64,000 nt of DNA from a bacterium (GCA_021777135.1 JAJYDX010000008.1:1-64000), one strand, 5' to 3'. Shown: positions 43,792-54,351, numbered from the stretch's first letter. Notes: generated from the letters alone by a model not told the origin. Made by a program: numbers and translations.

Positions 43792-45156
43792 ATGATAGAA
43801 TTTAATTTTAAATATACCCTAAAGTCTGCGATAGAAGAAAACGGACTCGAAGAATCGGAAATTAAATCTTTTGAAAGAGAAATTGTAACGGCAAGAAGAA
43901 GCCTTAATAAACTAAGGCGGGACGGCGAGGTAGGGTTCTACGACGAGATATCGAATATCGGCATGGTTAACGATATTAAATCTATGGCCGAAAAATTATT
44001 TTCAAAAGATATTAAGACGCTTTATGTTTTGGGAATGGGAGGTTCTTCCTTAGGCGCGATATTCCTGAAAGAAGCAATGTCGGGGATGCAAGAGGGAATT
44101 GGCTTTAAAAATGGCAGCGGAATAAATGTTATTTTTTCCGAAAACATAGACCCCGTTTTTATAAAAAACAATTTAGACAATATAGATATTAATAAAACCA
44201 TATTCTGTTTCGTTACTAAATCTGGAGACACAATAGAAGTAGTTGCGCAATTTTTTATTGTCAAGGAATTGCTTGAAAAGACTGTAAAAGATTACAGGGA
44301 AAATTTAATTTTTATTACCGATAAGCAAAGCGGATTTTTGAGGCGTTATGCAGACGAAAACGGCATAGCCGTTTTAGATATAGCAAAAAATGTCGGCGGA
44401 AGATATTCAATAATTACGGCAGGCACGCTTTTTCCTGCCTATATATACGGATTAGATATAGAAAAATTTCTTCACGGAGCATTAACATACAGGGATAATA
44501 TTCTTAATAAAGGGGTTTTTGAAAATAATCCGGTTTATGTTATGGCCGCCGTTATATTTCTTTTTTACACAAAAAAGAATCGCAATATATTAGTTCCTTT
44601 TGTTTACAGCGATTATCTAAGAGAGTTTTCGAGATGGTTCAGGCAGCTTTTTGCCGAAAGTCTGGGAAAAGACCTTATTTCGCCTACGCCTGTTCCTGCG
44701 GTTGGCGCGACGGACCAGCATTCACAGCTTCAGCTTTATATGCAGGGTCCGCAGGACAAACTAATTGCTTTTTTATGCGTTAAAGATATGGGAAGCGATT
44801 TTAGCGTTAATTCGAGAGGTTTTAAAGAATTCGATTATTTAGACGGGAAAAGGTTATCCGATATACTTATGAACGAGCTTAAAGGAGTAGAACTGGCTCT
44901 TGCGATAAACAAAAGACCTTCTTTTAGAATAACCATAGATAAAATAGACGAATACGTTATGGGCGAACTTTCTTTTATGTGCATGGAAGCAGTGGCGGTT
45001 CTTGGGATGCTTTTGAAAATAAACCCTTTTGACCAGCCGGGGGTGGAAAAAGGAAAGAAATTTGCATATCTGCTTATGGGTAGAAAAGACGAGTCTCTTT
45101 TAAAAGAATCGGAAGAACTAAAAAGGCTTAATGAAATACCAGATATGCCGTATTAA
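43792..45156 (+). CDS. pgi: Glucose-6-phosphate isomerase
   Basis: Pgi interconverts glucose 6-phosphate and fructose 6-phosphate. The 454-aa product, of the shorter bacterial type, has GMGGSSLGAIFLKE, FVTKSGDTIE, GGRYSIITAGTLFP, and the catalytic region SLGKD...PVPAVGATDQHSQLQL. The Gln-rich region DQHSQLQLYMQGP binds phosphate in relatives. GGAGG precedes the ATG. It supplies fructose 6-phosphate for manC-dependent GDP-mannose. Confidence 0.95.
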   Translation: MIEFNFKYTLKSAIEENGLEESEIKSFEREIVTARRSLNKLRRDGEVGFYDEISNIGMVNDIKSMAEKLFSKDIKTLYVLGMGGSSLGAIFLKEAMSGMQEGIGFKNGSGINVIFSENIDPVFIKNNLDNIDINKTIFCFVTKSGDTIEVVAQFFIVKELLEKTVKDYRENLIFITDKQSGFLRRYADENGIAVLDIAKNVGGRYSIITAGTLFPAYIYGLDIEKFLHGALTYRDNILNKGVFENNPVYVMAAVIFLFYTKKNRNILVPFVYSDYLREFSRWFRQLFAESLGKDLISPTPVPAVGATDQHSQLQLYMQGPQDKLIAFLCVKDMGSDFSVNSRGFKEFDYLDGKRLSDILMNELKGVELALAINKRPSFRITIDKIDEYVMGELSFMCMEAVAVLGMLLKINPFDQPGVEKGKKFAYLLMGRKDESLLKESEELKRLNEIPDMPY

Positions 45157-45176
45157 TTTTATGCCCCAATGGATTT

Positions 45177-46109
45177 ATGCTGAAAAAAATCATAGTTATA
45201 GGCGGTGCGACCTGTTCAGGAAAAACTGAAATTTCCGTCGAACTTGCGAAACTTTTTCCTGTTGAAATAATAAATTTCGATTCGATGTGTTTCTATAAAT
45301 ATTTCGATATCGGAACGGCTAAACCGGATTACGAAACAAGAACGTCGGTAAAACATCATCTTATCGATATTAAGTTTCCCGATGAAGAATATAATGCAAG
45401 GACTTTTTCGGAAGATGCGTCGCGATTAATAGAAGATATAAATTCCAGAGGCAGAATACCCCTTTTTACCGGAGGGACCGGCCTTTATATGAAGTCTTTG
45501 ATTTACGGGCTTTCTCCTGTTCCTGAAATAGATAAAAGCGTCTATAGGGAAAAAGCGGTTGAATTAATTAAGAAAATAGGCGTTAATGCCGCATACGAAA
45601 AACTTAAAGAGTTTGACCCTGAATATGCAGGAAAAATATCGGATTGCGATAGTCAGAGAATTTCAAGGGCTTATGAGGTATATTTGGCTACAGGCCGTCC
45701 TTTTTCTTATTATCTGTCTGAAAATCCTTTCGGCATGCCATTGTATGATTATATTTATTTTAATTTAAATCCGCCGCGGGATTACCTTAAATTACTTATT
45801 ATGGAAAGGACTCGCATGATTATTGACAACGGTTTGGTTAAAGAAACAGAGAGTATTTTAAGCAAAGGGTATAATAAAGGCTTAAAACCATTTGGCAGCA
45901 TAGGCTACAAGGAATCATTAATGTATCTTCAGAAAGAAATTAAAACGGAGGACGATTTGTATTTAAAAATTGTTCATTCAACCATAAAGTATGCAAAAAG
46001 ACAGTCAACTTTTTTTAAAAAGGTTGAAAATGCTTTAGAGGTTAATTTTACCGATTTAAACGGAAAGCTTCGATTTGCGGCAAAAGCTATAGAAGGTTTT
46101 TTGAAATGA
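45177..46109 (+). CDS. miaA: tRNA dimethylallyltransferase
   Basis: MiaA adds a dimethylallyl group to A37 of tRNAs reading UNN codons. The 310-aa product has the P-loop IGGATCSGKTEIS, NFDSMCFYKYFDIGTAKP, LFTGGTGLYMKSL, and DCDSQRISRAYEVYLATGRP. Length is typical. The Shine-Dalgarno is weak. It overlaps hflX by 4 bases (ATGA), a common miaA-hflX arrangement. Its DMAPP substrate comes from the IspH pathway. Confidence 0.95.
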   Translation: MLKKIIVIGGATCSGKTEISVELAKLFPVEIINFDSMCFYKYFDIGTAKPDYETRTSVKHHLIDIKFPDEEYNARTFSEDASRLIEDINSRGRIPLFTGGTGLYMKSLIYGLSPVPEIDKSVYREKAVELIKKIGVNAAYEKLKEFDPEYAGKISDCDSQRISRAYEVYLATGRPFSYYLSENPFGMPLYDYIYFNLNPPRDYLKLLIMERTRMIIDNGLVKETESILSKGYNKGLKPFGSIGYKESLMYLQKEIKTEDDLYLKIVHSTIKYAKRQSTFFKKVENALEVNFTDLNGKLRFAAKAIEGFLK

Positions 46110-47200
46110 TGCAGAGAGCACTGCTTATAGGTATAAATTTACCCGATACCGACAAGGATAAGGGGGCCGATTCGTTAGAAGAACTGGCAATGTTGTCGGA
46201 AACAGCGGGCGCAAAAAATACGTCTAAAGTTTTAAAAAACATCAAAAAAATAGATGCGGCATATTATCTTTCTAAAGGCATGCTGGAAGATATTAAAGAA
46301 CGCGCCGTTCTGGAGAATGACGATATAGTTATAATAGACGCGTCTTTAAGTCCGGCGCAGGAGAGTAATCTTTCCGAGTATTTTGATTTAAACGTGATTG
46401 ACAGGACAAGGCTTATATTAGACATATTCGCTGTTCATGCGAGGACTGCGGAAAGCAAGTATCAGGTAGAGCTTGCAATGTTGAATTATATGCTTCCGCG
46501 GCTTAAAGGCGCAGGCGTAATGCTTTCCAGAACCGGAGCAGGTATAGGAACCAGGGGTCCCGGCGAAACAAAACTGGAAACGGACAGAAGAAAAATAAGG
46601 CAGCGGATTGTATATATAAAGGAAAAACTTAAACTTTCCGAAAAAACAAGGAGCCTGCACAGATATAAAAGAGGCAGGCAGGGACTTTATACCGCCGCGA
46701 TAGTAGGCTATACTAATTCAGGAAAAACTACTCTTATGAAGAGCCTTACCGGCAAAGGCGAAAAAGGTGAGGATAAACTTTTCGCAACCTTGGGCACTAA
46801 GATGGCTTCAATATACGATGCTATAGGAAGGAAAAAAGTTATAATATCGGATACCGTCGGATTTATTCAAAACCTGCCGCTTTTTCTGGTGGAATCTTTT
46901 AAAGCGACACTTGAGGAAACGGTTTATTCTGATTTATTGATACACGTTATAGATGCCGTTCAAAAAGATGCGGCAGGAAAATTTGAGGAGGTTATAAAAA
47001 TATTAGATGAAATAGGCGCGGAAAATAAAAAAATAATTACAGTTCTAAATAAGACAGACCTGTTGTCTGATGAACAAGTCGATTTTATAATTTCTAAATT
47101 TGAAATATTGACTGGAAAACAGGCGCTTGCGGTATCGGCTAAGACAGGAAAAAATATTAATTTATTAAAAGAGAAAATATTTAAGTCTTTAGAAAATTAA
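46106..47200 (+). CDS. hflX: Ribosome-associated GTPase HflX
   Basis: HflX splits stalled 70S ribosomes, especially under heat stress. The 364-aa product has the N-terminal HflX domain ending in GAGIGTRGPGETKLETDRR. The G domain has G1 GYTNSGKTTL, G3 DTVGF and G4 LNKTD. The C-terminus ends soon after the G domain. It is coupled to miaA and lies in front of the heat-shock-like block. Confidence 0.95.
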   Translation: MMQRALLIGINLPDTDKDKGADSLEELAMLSETAGAKNTSKVLKNIKKIDAAYYLSKGMLEDIKERAVLENDDIVIIDASLSPAQESNLSEYFDLNVIDRTRLILDIFAVHARTAESKYQVELAMLNYMLPRLKGAGVMLSRTGAGIGTRGPGETKLETDRRKIRQRIVYIKEKLKLSEKTRSLHRYKRGRQGLYTAAIVGYTNSGKTTLMKSLTGKGEKGEDKLFATLGTKMASIYDAIGRKKVIISDTVGFIQNLPLFLVESFKATLEETVYSDLLIHVIDAVQKDAAGKFEEVIKILDEIGAENKKIITVLNKTDLLSDEQVDFIISKFEILTGKQALAVSAKTGKNINLLKEKIFKSLEN

Positions 47201-47222
47201 ACAATATAAGGATTAATTAAAA

Positions 47223-47921
47223 ATGCAAAAAATAAAATACAGAAAATTTTTATTAAAGTCGTCATTATTGCTATGTTTGTTTTTATTCCCGCTTTTAGGG
47301 AAAGCTTACGGTATGAGCGTTAAGACCGGAACGTATATAGTCATTCCTAAAAATAATAAAGGAGAATTGCAGTCTTTAGCCATTAAACGTGCTATAAGGC
47401 TGTCTTTAAAAAAGGCAGTAAAAAAATTAACCGGCAAGAAAACATCTTTAAACAAGAATGATAAACGTATTTTTGAGAAAGAGATTTATTCTCGTGGTTT
47501 GAAATATATATATTCTTTTAAAATCATTACAGCAAAAAAGTATTTTAATCTTTATTATGTTAATATTATCGTTTATATTAGAAGGAATTTTCTGGCAAGT
47601 AAATTAAAAAAATTAGGATTTAAAACCGTAAAACGCGGCACTAGAACAAAACAAATAAATTATAACGTTTATTATGTCAAGTTTATAGGCAATTTTAGCT
47701 ATTCAGATTCTAATAAGTTTCAGAAATTAATGATAAAATATTCAAGGCACTTACAAAATCTCTATATATCATCATTTTCTGAAAATTTTGCCGAGGTAAA
47801 GATTTTATATTATGGCAGTATAATCAGGCTTTTAAAGAAAGTGAAGCCCATTATAAAAACTTATTTAAACGCCGATGTATATCCGGTAAGGAATAATACG
47901 ATAATAATCGACGTAAAATGA
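47223..47921 (+). CDS. Secreted basic protein, unknown function
   Basis: This 232-aa protein has a signal peptide (about 1-29, LLLCLFLFPLLGKAYG) and a mature part unusually rich in Lys, Ile, Asn and Tyr. An early amphipathic helix, LAIKRAIRLSLKKAVKKLTG, resembles the N-terminal repeat of FlgT-like envelope proteins, but I cannot confirm this. AAGGATT precedes the ATG. It follows hflX by 22 bases and may share its transcript, ending at the hairpin at 47936. It has no Cys and no catalytic motif. Confidence 0.7.
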   Translation: MQKIKYRKFLLKSSLLLCLFLFPLLGKAYGMSVKTGTYIVIPKNNKGELQSLAIKRAIRLSLKKAVKKLTGKKTSLNKNDKRIFEKEIYSRGLKYIYSFKIITAKKYFNLYYVNIIVYIRRNFLASKLKKLGFKTVKRGTRTKQINYNVYYVKFIGNFSYSDSNKFQKLMIKYSRHLQNLYISSFSENFAEVKILYYGSIIRLLKKVKPIIKTYLNADVYPVRNNTIIIDVK

Positions 47922-47935
47922 ATATTAGGTTGCCC

Positions 47936-47980
47936 GCTCATTCCTTAAACTTAGTTTAAATGAGCCTGAATATATTTTTT
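47936..47980 (+). terminator. Rho-independent terminator
   Basis: The nested stems GCTCAT/ATGAGC and TTAAACT/AGTTTAA (47936-47965) are followed by a T-run ending at 47980. It ends the miaA-hflX-unknown transcript on the + strand and overlaps the 3' end of the minus-strand membrane gene. Confidence 0.7.
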
Positions 47981-48441
47981 AGTGAAGTGATAGCTGCCGT
48001 ATTTAAATAAAAATTAAATATTGAATAAAAGAAAATACTTATAAAAAGAGGGATGAAAAAATATAAATAAATATTTTTATCCTTTTCGTATAAAAAACCG
48101 AGCGCCAAAGATATAGGCGGAGCGCCTATAAACATCTGCCCTACGAAAAGTCCGATTACGGGACCGTATTTAGCCACGTAATTATGGGCTTTTTTGCCTT
48201 TTTTAGATGAAAGCATTTTATTTACCCATTTCATGGATTTTAATTTCAAGCCTGCGTAAAATAGAACCGAACATAATAAAGTTTCGGAAACCGTTATCAT
48301 GGTGATGCTTACATAAGGGTTTAATTTATTATATACGGCGTATGCCGTGGATAAGTATTTTCCTCCTATAAGCGGAGTAACGTTAATAGCCGTCATTATT
48401 AAATATTTGTAATATAAAGGCTTAAAAAATGTTTTCAGCAT
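47956..48441 (-). CDS. Small multi-pass membrane protein, unknown function
   Basis: This 161-aa minus-strand gene has about four hydrophobic segments, a Lys-rich middle loop (SSKKGKKAHNYVAKYG) and a conserved-looking KYGPVIGLFVGQMFIGAPP stretch. The topology and the KYG...G-P pattern recall the small multidrug export/SNARE-associated membrane families, but identity is not secure. There is no convincing Shine-Dalgarno, and Met16 is a possible alternative start. It converges on the gene at 47223 and is divergent from hsp20. Confidence 0.6.
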   Translation of the reverse strand: MLKTFFKPLYYKYLIMTAINVTPLIGGKYLSTAYAVYNKLNPYVSITMITVSETLLCSVLFYAGLKLKSMKWVNKMLSSKKGKKAHNYVAKYGPVIGLFVGQMFIGAPPISLALGFLYEKDKNIYLYFFIPLFISIFFYSIFNFYLNTAAITSLKNIFRLI

Positions 48442-48449
48442 ATTCTATT

Positions 48450-48477
48450 TTGATTTTAAGTATTAATTTGATATAAT
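48450..48477 (+). promoter_or_regulatory. Sigma-70-type promoter of hsp20
   Basis: TTGATT (48450-48455) and TATAAT (48472-48477) with a 16-base spacer, about 57 bases before hsp20. No CIRCE-type repeat is seen here. Confidence 0.55.
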
Positions 48478-48534
48478 TATAACTATAAAACATATATTTA
48501 TAAAGCATAAAATATATTAAAACCAAAAAATAAA

Positions 48535-48879
48535 ATGTATTATTTTACGCCTGCATCGGATATGTTTGAAACGGTCGATTCTATTTTTATATATATAGAA
48601 CTTGCCGGAGTACAAAAAGAAGATATAAATATTGAAATAGACGAAAGAACTATAGAAATAAGCGGAATAAAGCGTCGGGCCGCGCAGGCGGCTGAAGAAT
48701 ATAATTTCCAAAGGATGGAGAGACCTTTCGGCTTTTTTAAGAGAACTTTCGATATGCCCAGAAATGCAGACAGGGATACTATAAGCGCTTCTTTCAATGA
48801 GGGGCTTTTAGAGGTAATTATATCTAAAAAAACTATAAAAAACGGATTCAGGCTTACAAGTATCGAAATTAAAGATTGA
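48535..48879 (+). CDS. Small heat-shock protein (Hsp20/alpha-crystallin)
   Basis: This 114-aa protein has an alpha-crystallin domain. It opens with YYFTPASDMFETVDSIFIYIELAGVQKEDINIEID, has ERPFGFFKRTFDMP, and ends with the diagnostic ASFNEGLLEVIISKK. The N-terminal arm is very short. It acts as an ATP-independent holdase that feeds ClpB/DnaK. It leads the proteostasis block and starts 24 bases before the ClpA-type gene, so the two are probably co-transcribed. There is no visible Shine-Dalgarno. Confidence 0.91.
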   Translation: MYYFTPASDMFETVDSIFIYIELAGVQKEDINIEIDERTIEISGIKRRAAQAAEEYNFQRMERPFGFFKRTFDMPRNADRDTISASFNEGLLEVIISKKTIKNGFRLTSIEIKD

Positions 48880-48903
48880 AAAAACAAGGAAGGTAAATTA
48901 ATT

Positions 48904-51234
48904 ATGTTTAACTTAGACTATTACGAAGATAAATTATCAGAAAGCGGATACAGGGTTCTTACCATATCCATAGAAGAATCTAAAAGAAGAAAACATTATT
49001 ACCTTGGGCTGGAGCATATATTTTATGCTTTGACCTTAGTGGACGAAGACCTTTTGAATGAAATATTCCTGGAATTAAAAATAGACAAAAGAAAAGTTAT
49101 GAAGCTATTAAATGATTTTATGATGTCTTCGGAACAATATATCGGCGAAGGAATGAAAATTTCCCTTCAGACTAGGAATTTATTTAAAAGCGCTTATGAT
49201 TATGCTCAGAGTTCCGGCAGAAATCTTATAGAATCGAGTGATTTTTTAATGGTAATGTTTCAGGAGCCAAACTCTGCTCCAAACAGGGTATTTAAAAGTC
49301 TCGGAGTGGATTCGGTAGTAATCGCCGATAAAATATTTCAAAAAATGAGGGAAAGAAGAAACAGAAGTGATGAAAACAGAAGGAAATACGATTTGCCTTA
49401 TACATTAAGACAGCATGCTATAAACTTAAGCAAACTTGCCATTATGGACAAACTGCCTTTGGTTTTCGGCAGAGAGGAAGAAATTACAAAGCTTATGGAA
49501 ATATTGTGCCATATAGACAGACCTAATTCGGCTATTATAGTAGGCGAGCCAGGCGTAGGCAAAACGGCTATCGTAGAGGGTCTCGCAAGAAAAATAGAGC
49601 TTGAGCCGTATAACGTCCCTCCAAGGCTTAGAAACAAAATTATTGTAAATCTTCAGATGAATTCCTTAGTGGCAGGCACAGTTTTCAGGGGAATGTTTGA
49701 AGACCGGATGGAAAAAATAATAAATGAGCTAAAATCCAGAAAAAATATAATATTGTTTGTTGACGAAGTTCATTCCATTATAGGTGCCGGTTCGGCTATC
49801 GCCGTGCCCAGCGATGCCGCCAATATATTAAAATCATCTCTGGCAAGGGGCGAGGTGCAGATTATAGGCGCGACTACCCTTTCAGAATATAAAGAATTTA
49901 TCGCGGAAGACGAAGCTTTAGCCCGCAGGTTCAGACTCGTTAACGTTCAAGAACCTACGTCGGAAGATACGAAAAGAATTTTATATGGATTAAAAAGAAG
50001 ATTTGAAGATACTTACGGAGTCGAGATAGAAAACTCTGCGCTTGATGAATCCATAAAGCTGTCGTCCCGTTATTCAAAGTCGCTCAGGCTGCCGGATAAG
50101 GCTATAGGATGGATAGATTCCGGCTGCGTAAAAGCCGAAATATACAATGAAGACAGAGTAGTCAAAAAGGAAAATATATATGAGGTTATTTCACAGGAAA
50201 CGGGAATGCCCGTAGACTTAATTAAAAGGGATGTGCTTGAAAGGTTTCAGGATATGGAAGATTTTTTTTCCAAAAGAATAGTGGGACAAAAAGACGCTGT
50301 TAATTCGCTTGCTAAACATTTAAGGCTAAATAAGGGTCCTCTTAAGGAAAATTTTAACAGACCTGATGCCGTGCTGCTTTTTCTTGGTCCGACTGGAGTA
50401 GGTAAGACCGAAACAGCAAAAGCTATGGCAGAGTATCTTTTTGGTTCAGGAAGAAATGTTATAAGAATAGATATGTCGGAATATAAAGACGGTTCTATTG
50501 CCGTAGACAAGTTAATAGGTATGCCTAGAGGCATAGTAGGTTCTTCAAGAGGAGGAATTTTAACCAATCAGGTAAAAGACAATCCGTATTCGGTTATTCT
50601 TTTAGATGAAATAGAAAAGGCAAGCGATCTTGTATTTAATCTTTTCCTGCAAGTTTTCGACGAAGGTTTTTTAACCGACGGCAGAGGTAAAAGGGTTTAT
50701 TTCTCTGATTCTGTTATTATTATGACTTCAAATCTCGGCTCCCATGAATTTTCAAAATATACCAAGCCGCTTGGTTTTGTAGAATCAAGCGATATAGTTA
50801 AATCGCTTAAGGGAACTATAAATAAGGAAATAGAAAACTTTTTTTCTCCTGAATTTATAAACAGGATAGACGATATAGTTATATTTTCTCCTTTAACAAA
50901 GGAAGAAGTTAAGCAGATAGCCTTGATGCATATAGAAACCATAAACAAGACTATGTCGGAACACGGCAAAGAAGTTACGGTAACAGGAGATGCTTTAAAC
51001 AAATTAGTTGAAAGCGGTTACAGCACAAAATTTGGAGCAAGATTTCTTAAACGGACCATAGACGATATTATTAAGGTTCCGTTGACGTTGAAATGGAAAG
51101 AAGGCGATATGTTTACGGTAGAGCTCTCGGAAGGCGAGATTATAGTCGCCGTAAACAAAAACATAGAAAAAGACGCCTCGAAGAAGAGCAAAAACGGAAA
51201 GGAAAAATACAAGGAGGAACCCGATTATGTCTGA
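48904..51234 (+). CDS. clpA: ClpA-type AAA+ unfoldase
   Basis: This 776-aa two-ring ATPase has a Clp N-domain (1-145), D1 with Walker A GEPGVGKT (214-221) and DEVH (287-290), and D2 with GPTGVGKT (495-502), LLDEIEKA and the tripeptide loop LGF (623-625). LGF fits the [LIV]-G-[FL] loop that docks ClpP. There is no long middle coiled coil between D1 and D2 (about 440-480), so it is ClpA-like, not ClpB. GGAAGG precedes the ATG. clpP and clpS are not in the window. It overlaps the DUF1844 gene by 8 bases. Confidence 0.91.
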   Translation: MFNLDYYEDKLSESGYRVLTISIEESKRRKHYYLGLEHIFYALTLVDEDLLNEIFLELKIDKRKVMKLLNDFMMSSEQYIGEGMKISLQTRNLFKSAYDYAQSSGRNLIESSDFLMVMFQEPNSAPNRVFKSLGVDSVVIADKIFQKMRERRNRSDENRRKYDLPYTLRQHAINLSKLAIMDKLPLVFGREEEITKLMEILCHIDRPNSAIIVGEPGVGKTAIVEGLARKIELEPYNVPPRLRNKIIVNLQMNSLVAGTVFRGMFEDRMEKIINELKSRKNIILFVDEVHSIIGAGSAIAVPSDAANILKSSLARGEVQIIGATTLSEYKEFIAEDEALARRFRLVNVQEPTSEDTKRILYGLKRRFEDTYGVEIENSALDESIKLSSRYSKSLRLPDKAIGWIDSGCVKAEIYNEDRVVKKENIYEVISQETGMPVDLIKRDVLERFQDMEDFFSKRIVGQKDAVNSLAKHLRLNKGPLKENFNRPDAVLLFLGPTGVGKTETAKAMAEYLFGSGRNVIRIDMSEYKDGSIAVDKLIGMPRGIVGSSRGGILTNQVKDNPYSVILLDEIEKASDLVFNLFLQVFDEGFLTDGRGKRVYFSDSVIIMTSNLGSHEFSKYTKPLGFVESSDIVKSLKGTINKEIENFFSPEFINRIDDIVIFSPLTKEEVKQIALMHIETINKTMSEHGKEVTVTGDALNKLVESGYSTKFGARFLKRTIDDIIKVPLTLKWKEGDMFTVELSEGEIIVAVNKNIEKDASKKSKNGKEKYKEEPDYV

Positions 51235-51673
51235 AGCAGAAAAGGGAAAATCGTTTAAAGTTGTCGATAAAAGGAAAGTATCCGATTCGGAAAGCGAAAG
51301 CGCTATAAAAGAGGAAGTTCAGGAAGTGCCTGAGAAAACAGAAAAAGAACCTGTTTCAGATAAAAATTCAGAAAAAGATTTATCGGAAGCGGAGAAGTCG
51401 TCGCAGGCGTCCAATTCTGAAATTCCTAATTTTGAGGCAGATTTTGCAACTTTTATTTACTCGTTGAATACTCAGGCATTGCTATTTTTAGGGAAAATAC
51501 CAAATCCAATATCCAAAAAATACGAAAAAGATATAGGAACCGCTAAATATTTAATAGATACGATAGACATGCTCTCAAAAAAGACCAAAGGCAATCTTGA
51601 CGAAAACGAAGCCAAGCTTATAGAAAACGTTTTATACGATCTTAGAATGGCTTATATTTCAGAGAAAAAATAG
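51227..51673 (+). CDS. DUF1844 protein
   Basis: This 148-aa protein has an acidic, Ser/Glu/Lys-rich disordered N-terminus (about 1-70) followed by the DUF1844 core. The core has DFATFIYSLNTQALLFLGKIPNP, a TIDMLSKKTKGNLDENEAKLIENVLYDLRMAY helix pair, and normal C-terminal ending. The function is unknown. AAGGAGG precedes the ATG. It is nested between two Clp ATPase genes and overlaps the first, so a link to protein quality control is possible by context. Confidence 0.86.
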   Translation: MSEAEKGKSFKVVDKRKVSDSESESAIKEEVQEVPEKTEKEPVSDKNSEKDLSEAEKSSQASNSEIPNFEADFATFIYSLNTQALLFLGKIPNPISKKYEKDIGTAKYLIDTIDMLSKKTKGNLDENEAKLIENVLYDLRMAYISEKK

Positions 51674-51713
51674 ATACGATAAAACTATTTTTATCAAGAG
51701 GTGATATATTTTT

Positions 51714-54329
51714 ATGAATCTAAATAACCTTACTATAAAATCGCAGGAATTAATACAACAGACCGTAAATATTGCCAAAGAGGCTAAAAACGCGGAGGTT
51801 GGAGATTTACATCTTTTATATGCCCTTCTAAGTTATGACGAAAATAGCATTGCAGTTTCAATATTAAAAAAGATAGGAGTAGATATAAAATCTTTTTCCA
51901 ATGAGACGGAAACAGCCCTTTCTAAGATTCCTACGGTAGAAGGGGGTATGGAGCCGGGTTTTTCTTCGTCTTTAAGACGCATATTAGATGCCGCTGAAAA
52001 AAACAAAAACAATATGAAGGACGATTTTGTTTCCGTAGAGCATTTCATCCTTGCGTTTTTTGACGTGAAAGATACGAAGTCATACGAGATATTAACGAAA
52101 TTTGGCTTAAGCAAGGACTCCGTTTTAAAAGCGCTTATGGATATAAGGGGCAACACAAGGGTTACCGACCAGAATCCGGAAAATAAATACCAGGCTCTGG
52201 AAAAATATACCGTAAATTTAACGCAGTCGGCGAAGTCAGGCAAGATAGATCCCGTTATAGGAAGAGACGGAGAAATTAGAAGGCTCATGGAGGTGCTTTC
52301 GAGAAGAACTAAAAATAATCCGGTTTTAATAGGGGATCCCGGCGTCGGTAAGACTGCGATAGTAGAAGGTCTTGCAAAAAGAATAGCTGACGGCGACGTC
52401 CCTGAAATATTAAAAAATAAAACCGTACTTTCATTGGATTTGGGAGCCCTTATAGCTGGAGCAAAATACAGAGGGGAATTTGAAGACAGGCTTAAAGCTG
52501 TCGTAAACGAGATAAAATCTTCAGAGGGAAAAATAATAATATTTATAGACGAACTTCATAATCTTGTTGGCGCCGGAAAATCAGAGGGAGCCATGGATGC
52601 CTCAAATCTTTTAAAACCAGCTCTGGCAAGAGGAGAATTGAGGGCTATCGGGGCTACTACTTTAGACGAATATCGAAAATATATTGAAAAAGACGCCGCT
52701 TTAGAGAGAAGGTTTCAACCCGTATTAGTAGAAGAACCTTCCGTTGAGGATACTATATCCATATTGAGAGGGCTTAAAGAACGCTATGAAGCTTACCACG
52801 GAATAAGAATAAAAGATTCCGCCATAATCGCGGCGGCAACACTTTCTCACAGGTATATCACTGACAGATTTTTACCTGATAAAGCAATAGACCTCATGGA
52901 TGAAGCATCAGCGAAATTACGAATAGAAATTGATTCTATGCCTACCGCGCTTGACGAGGTTCAGAGAAATATAATAAAAATCAAGATTGAACAGGAAGCT
53001 TTAAAAAAAGAAAAGGACGCCCAGTCTAAAAAGAGGCTTAAAGAACTTGACCAGGAACTGGCAAATCTCGAGGAAGATTTTAACCAGAAAAAAGCTAAAT
53101 GGCAGAACGAAAAAGAACATATACAAAAAATAGGGGAAATTAAAAAAGATATAGATTCTTTAAGATTTGAAGAGCAAAGATACGAAAGAGAAGGAAAGTA
53201 CGACAAAGTTGCAGAGATTAGATATGGAAAGCTTAATGAATTGGAAAAAAAATTAGAAGACTTAAATGAATCTGTTTTAGGGCTACAGGAGAAAGGCGGT
53301 TTTATAAAAGAAGAAGTCGATGCTGACGATATAGCCAAGGTTGTGGCAAAATGGACGGGTATTCCCGTCGCTAAGCTTATGGAAGGCGAAAAAGAAAAAC
53401 TTCTTCTTATAGAAGAACATCTGCATAACCGCGTTATTTCGCAGGACGAGGCTATAAGCAGCGTTGCAAACACGGTAAGGCGTTCGAGGGCAGGATTATC
53501 AGATTTCAATAAGCCTGTAGGTTCTTTTATGTTCCTGGGACCTACCGGAGTAGGTAAAACTGAATTGGCAAAAGCTCTTGCAGAGTTTTTGTTTGACGAC
53601 GAAAACAGCATAGTAAGGATAGATATGTCGGAATATATGGAAAAACACACGGTGTCTAGACTTATAGGCGCTCCTCCCGGTTACGTAGGATACGAAGAAG
53701 GCGGACAGCTCACGGAAGCAGTCAGAAGACGCCCTTACAGCGTTGTTTTATTCGATGAAGTCGAAAAAGCACATCAGGACGTGTTCAATGTTTTGCTTCA
53801 GCTATTGGATGACGGCAGGCTGACTGACGGACAGGGCAGGACCGTGGATTTTAAAAATACTATTGTCATTATGACATCAAATATAGGTTCGGATATCATA
53901 CAGAGTTACAGCGGGCAGCATTACGAAGAAATGAAGAACAACGTGATGAATATCTTAAAAAACCATTTTAGGCCGGAGTTCCTTAACAGACTTGACGATA
54001 TAATTATATTCCATGCGCTTAACGAGGACGATATAATTAAAATAGTTAATATCCAGTTAAACAAGCTAAAGAATACCCTTAAGGAAAAAGGGATAGATGC
54101 AGATTATACTGATTCGCTGATAAAATATATAGCATTGGAAGGATACGACCCGATTTACGGCGCAAGACCGCTTAAAAGGGCTATAAAATCCTTTATACAG
54201 GACAGAATAGCGATGGATTTACTTTCGGGCGGGATTATCCCCGGAGATTCTATAATTTTAGACTATAAAGAAGAGACAAATAATGTTATTATCGAAAAAG
54301 CAATAGTCGTTAATACGCAGCCCGTCTAA
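51714..54329 (+). CDS. clpB: ClpB disaggregase
   Basis: ClpB, with DnaK, dissolves protein aggregates. The 871-aa product has an N-domain (1-145), D1 with Walker A GDPGVGKT, a long coiled-coil M-domain (about 410-535, rich in Glu/Lys), and D2 with [23 protein letters not shown] and GARPLKRAI. The M-domain distinguishes it from the ClpA-type gene just upstream. AAGAGGTG precedes the ATG. It ends a hsp20-clpA-DUF1844-clpB run. Confidence 0.96.
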   Translation: MNLNNLTIKSQELIQQTVNIAKEAKNAEVGDLHLLYALLSYDENSIAVSILKKIGVDIKSFSNETETALSKIPTVEGGMEPGFSSSLRRILDAAEKNKNNMKDDFVSVEHFILAFFDVKDTKSYEILTKFGLSKDSVLKALMDIRGNTRVTDQNPENKYQALEKYTVNLTQSAKSGKIDPVIGRDGEIRRLMEVLSRRTKNNPVLIGDPGVGKTAIVEGLAKRIADGDVPEILKNKTVLSLDLGALIAGAKYRGEFEDRLKAVVNEIKSSEGKIIIFIDELHNLVGAGKSEGAMDASNLLKPALARGELRAIGATTLDEYRKYIEKDAALERRFQPVLVEEPSVEDTISILRGLKERYEAYHGIRIKDSAIIAAATLSHRYITDRFLPDKAIDLMDEASAKLRIEIDSMPTALDEVQRNIIKIKIEQEALKKEKDAQSKKRLKELDQELANLEEDFNQKKAKWQNEKEHIQKIGEIKKDIDSLRFEEQRYEREGKYDKVAEIRYGKLNELEKKLEDLNESVLGLQEKGGFIKEEVDADDIAKVVAKWTGIPVAKLMEGEKEKLLLIEEHLHNRVISQDEAISSVANTVRRSRAGLSDFNKPVGSFMFLGPTGVGKTELAKALAEFLFDDENSIVRIDMSEYMEKHTVSRLIGAPPGYVGYEEGGQLTEAVRRRPYSVVLFDEVEKAHQDVFNVLLQLLDDGRLTDGQGRTVDFKNTIVIMTSNIGSDIIQSYSGQHYEEMKNNVMNILKNHFRPEFLNRLDDIIIFHALNEDDIIKIVNIQLNKLKNTLKEKGIDADYTDSLIKYIALEGYDPIYGARPLKRAIKSFIQDRIAMDLLSGGIIPGDSIILDYKEETNNVIIEKAIVVNTQPV

Positions 54330-54351
54330 AATATTACCGCAAGCAATTATT

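Noticed and set aside
48540-48887. 115-aa minus-strand frame over hsp20
   Set aside because: It mirrors the alpha-crystallin gene almost exactly, which is clearly coding on the + strand.
52961-53650. 229-aa minus-strand frame inside clpB
   Set aside because: Ser/Phe-rich antisense artefact of the M-domain and Walker region; no motif.
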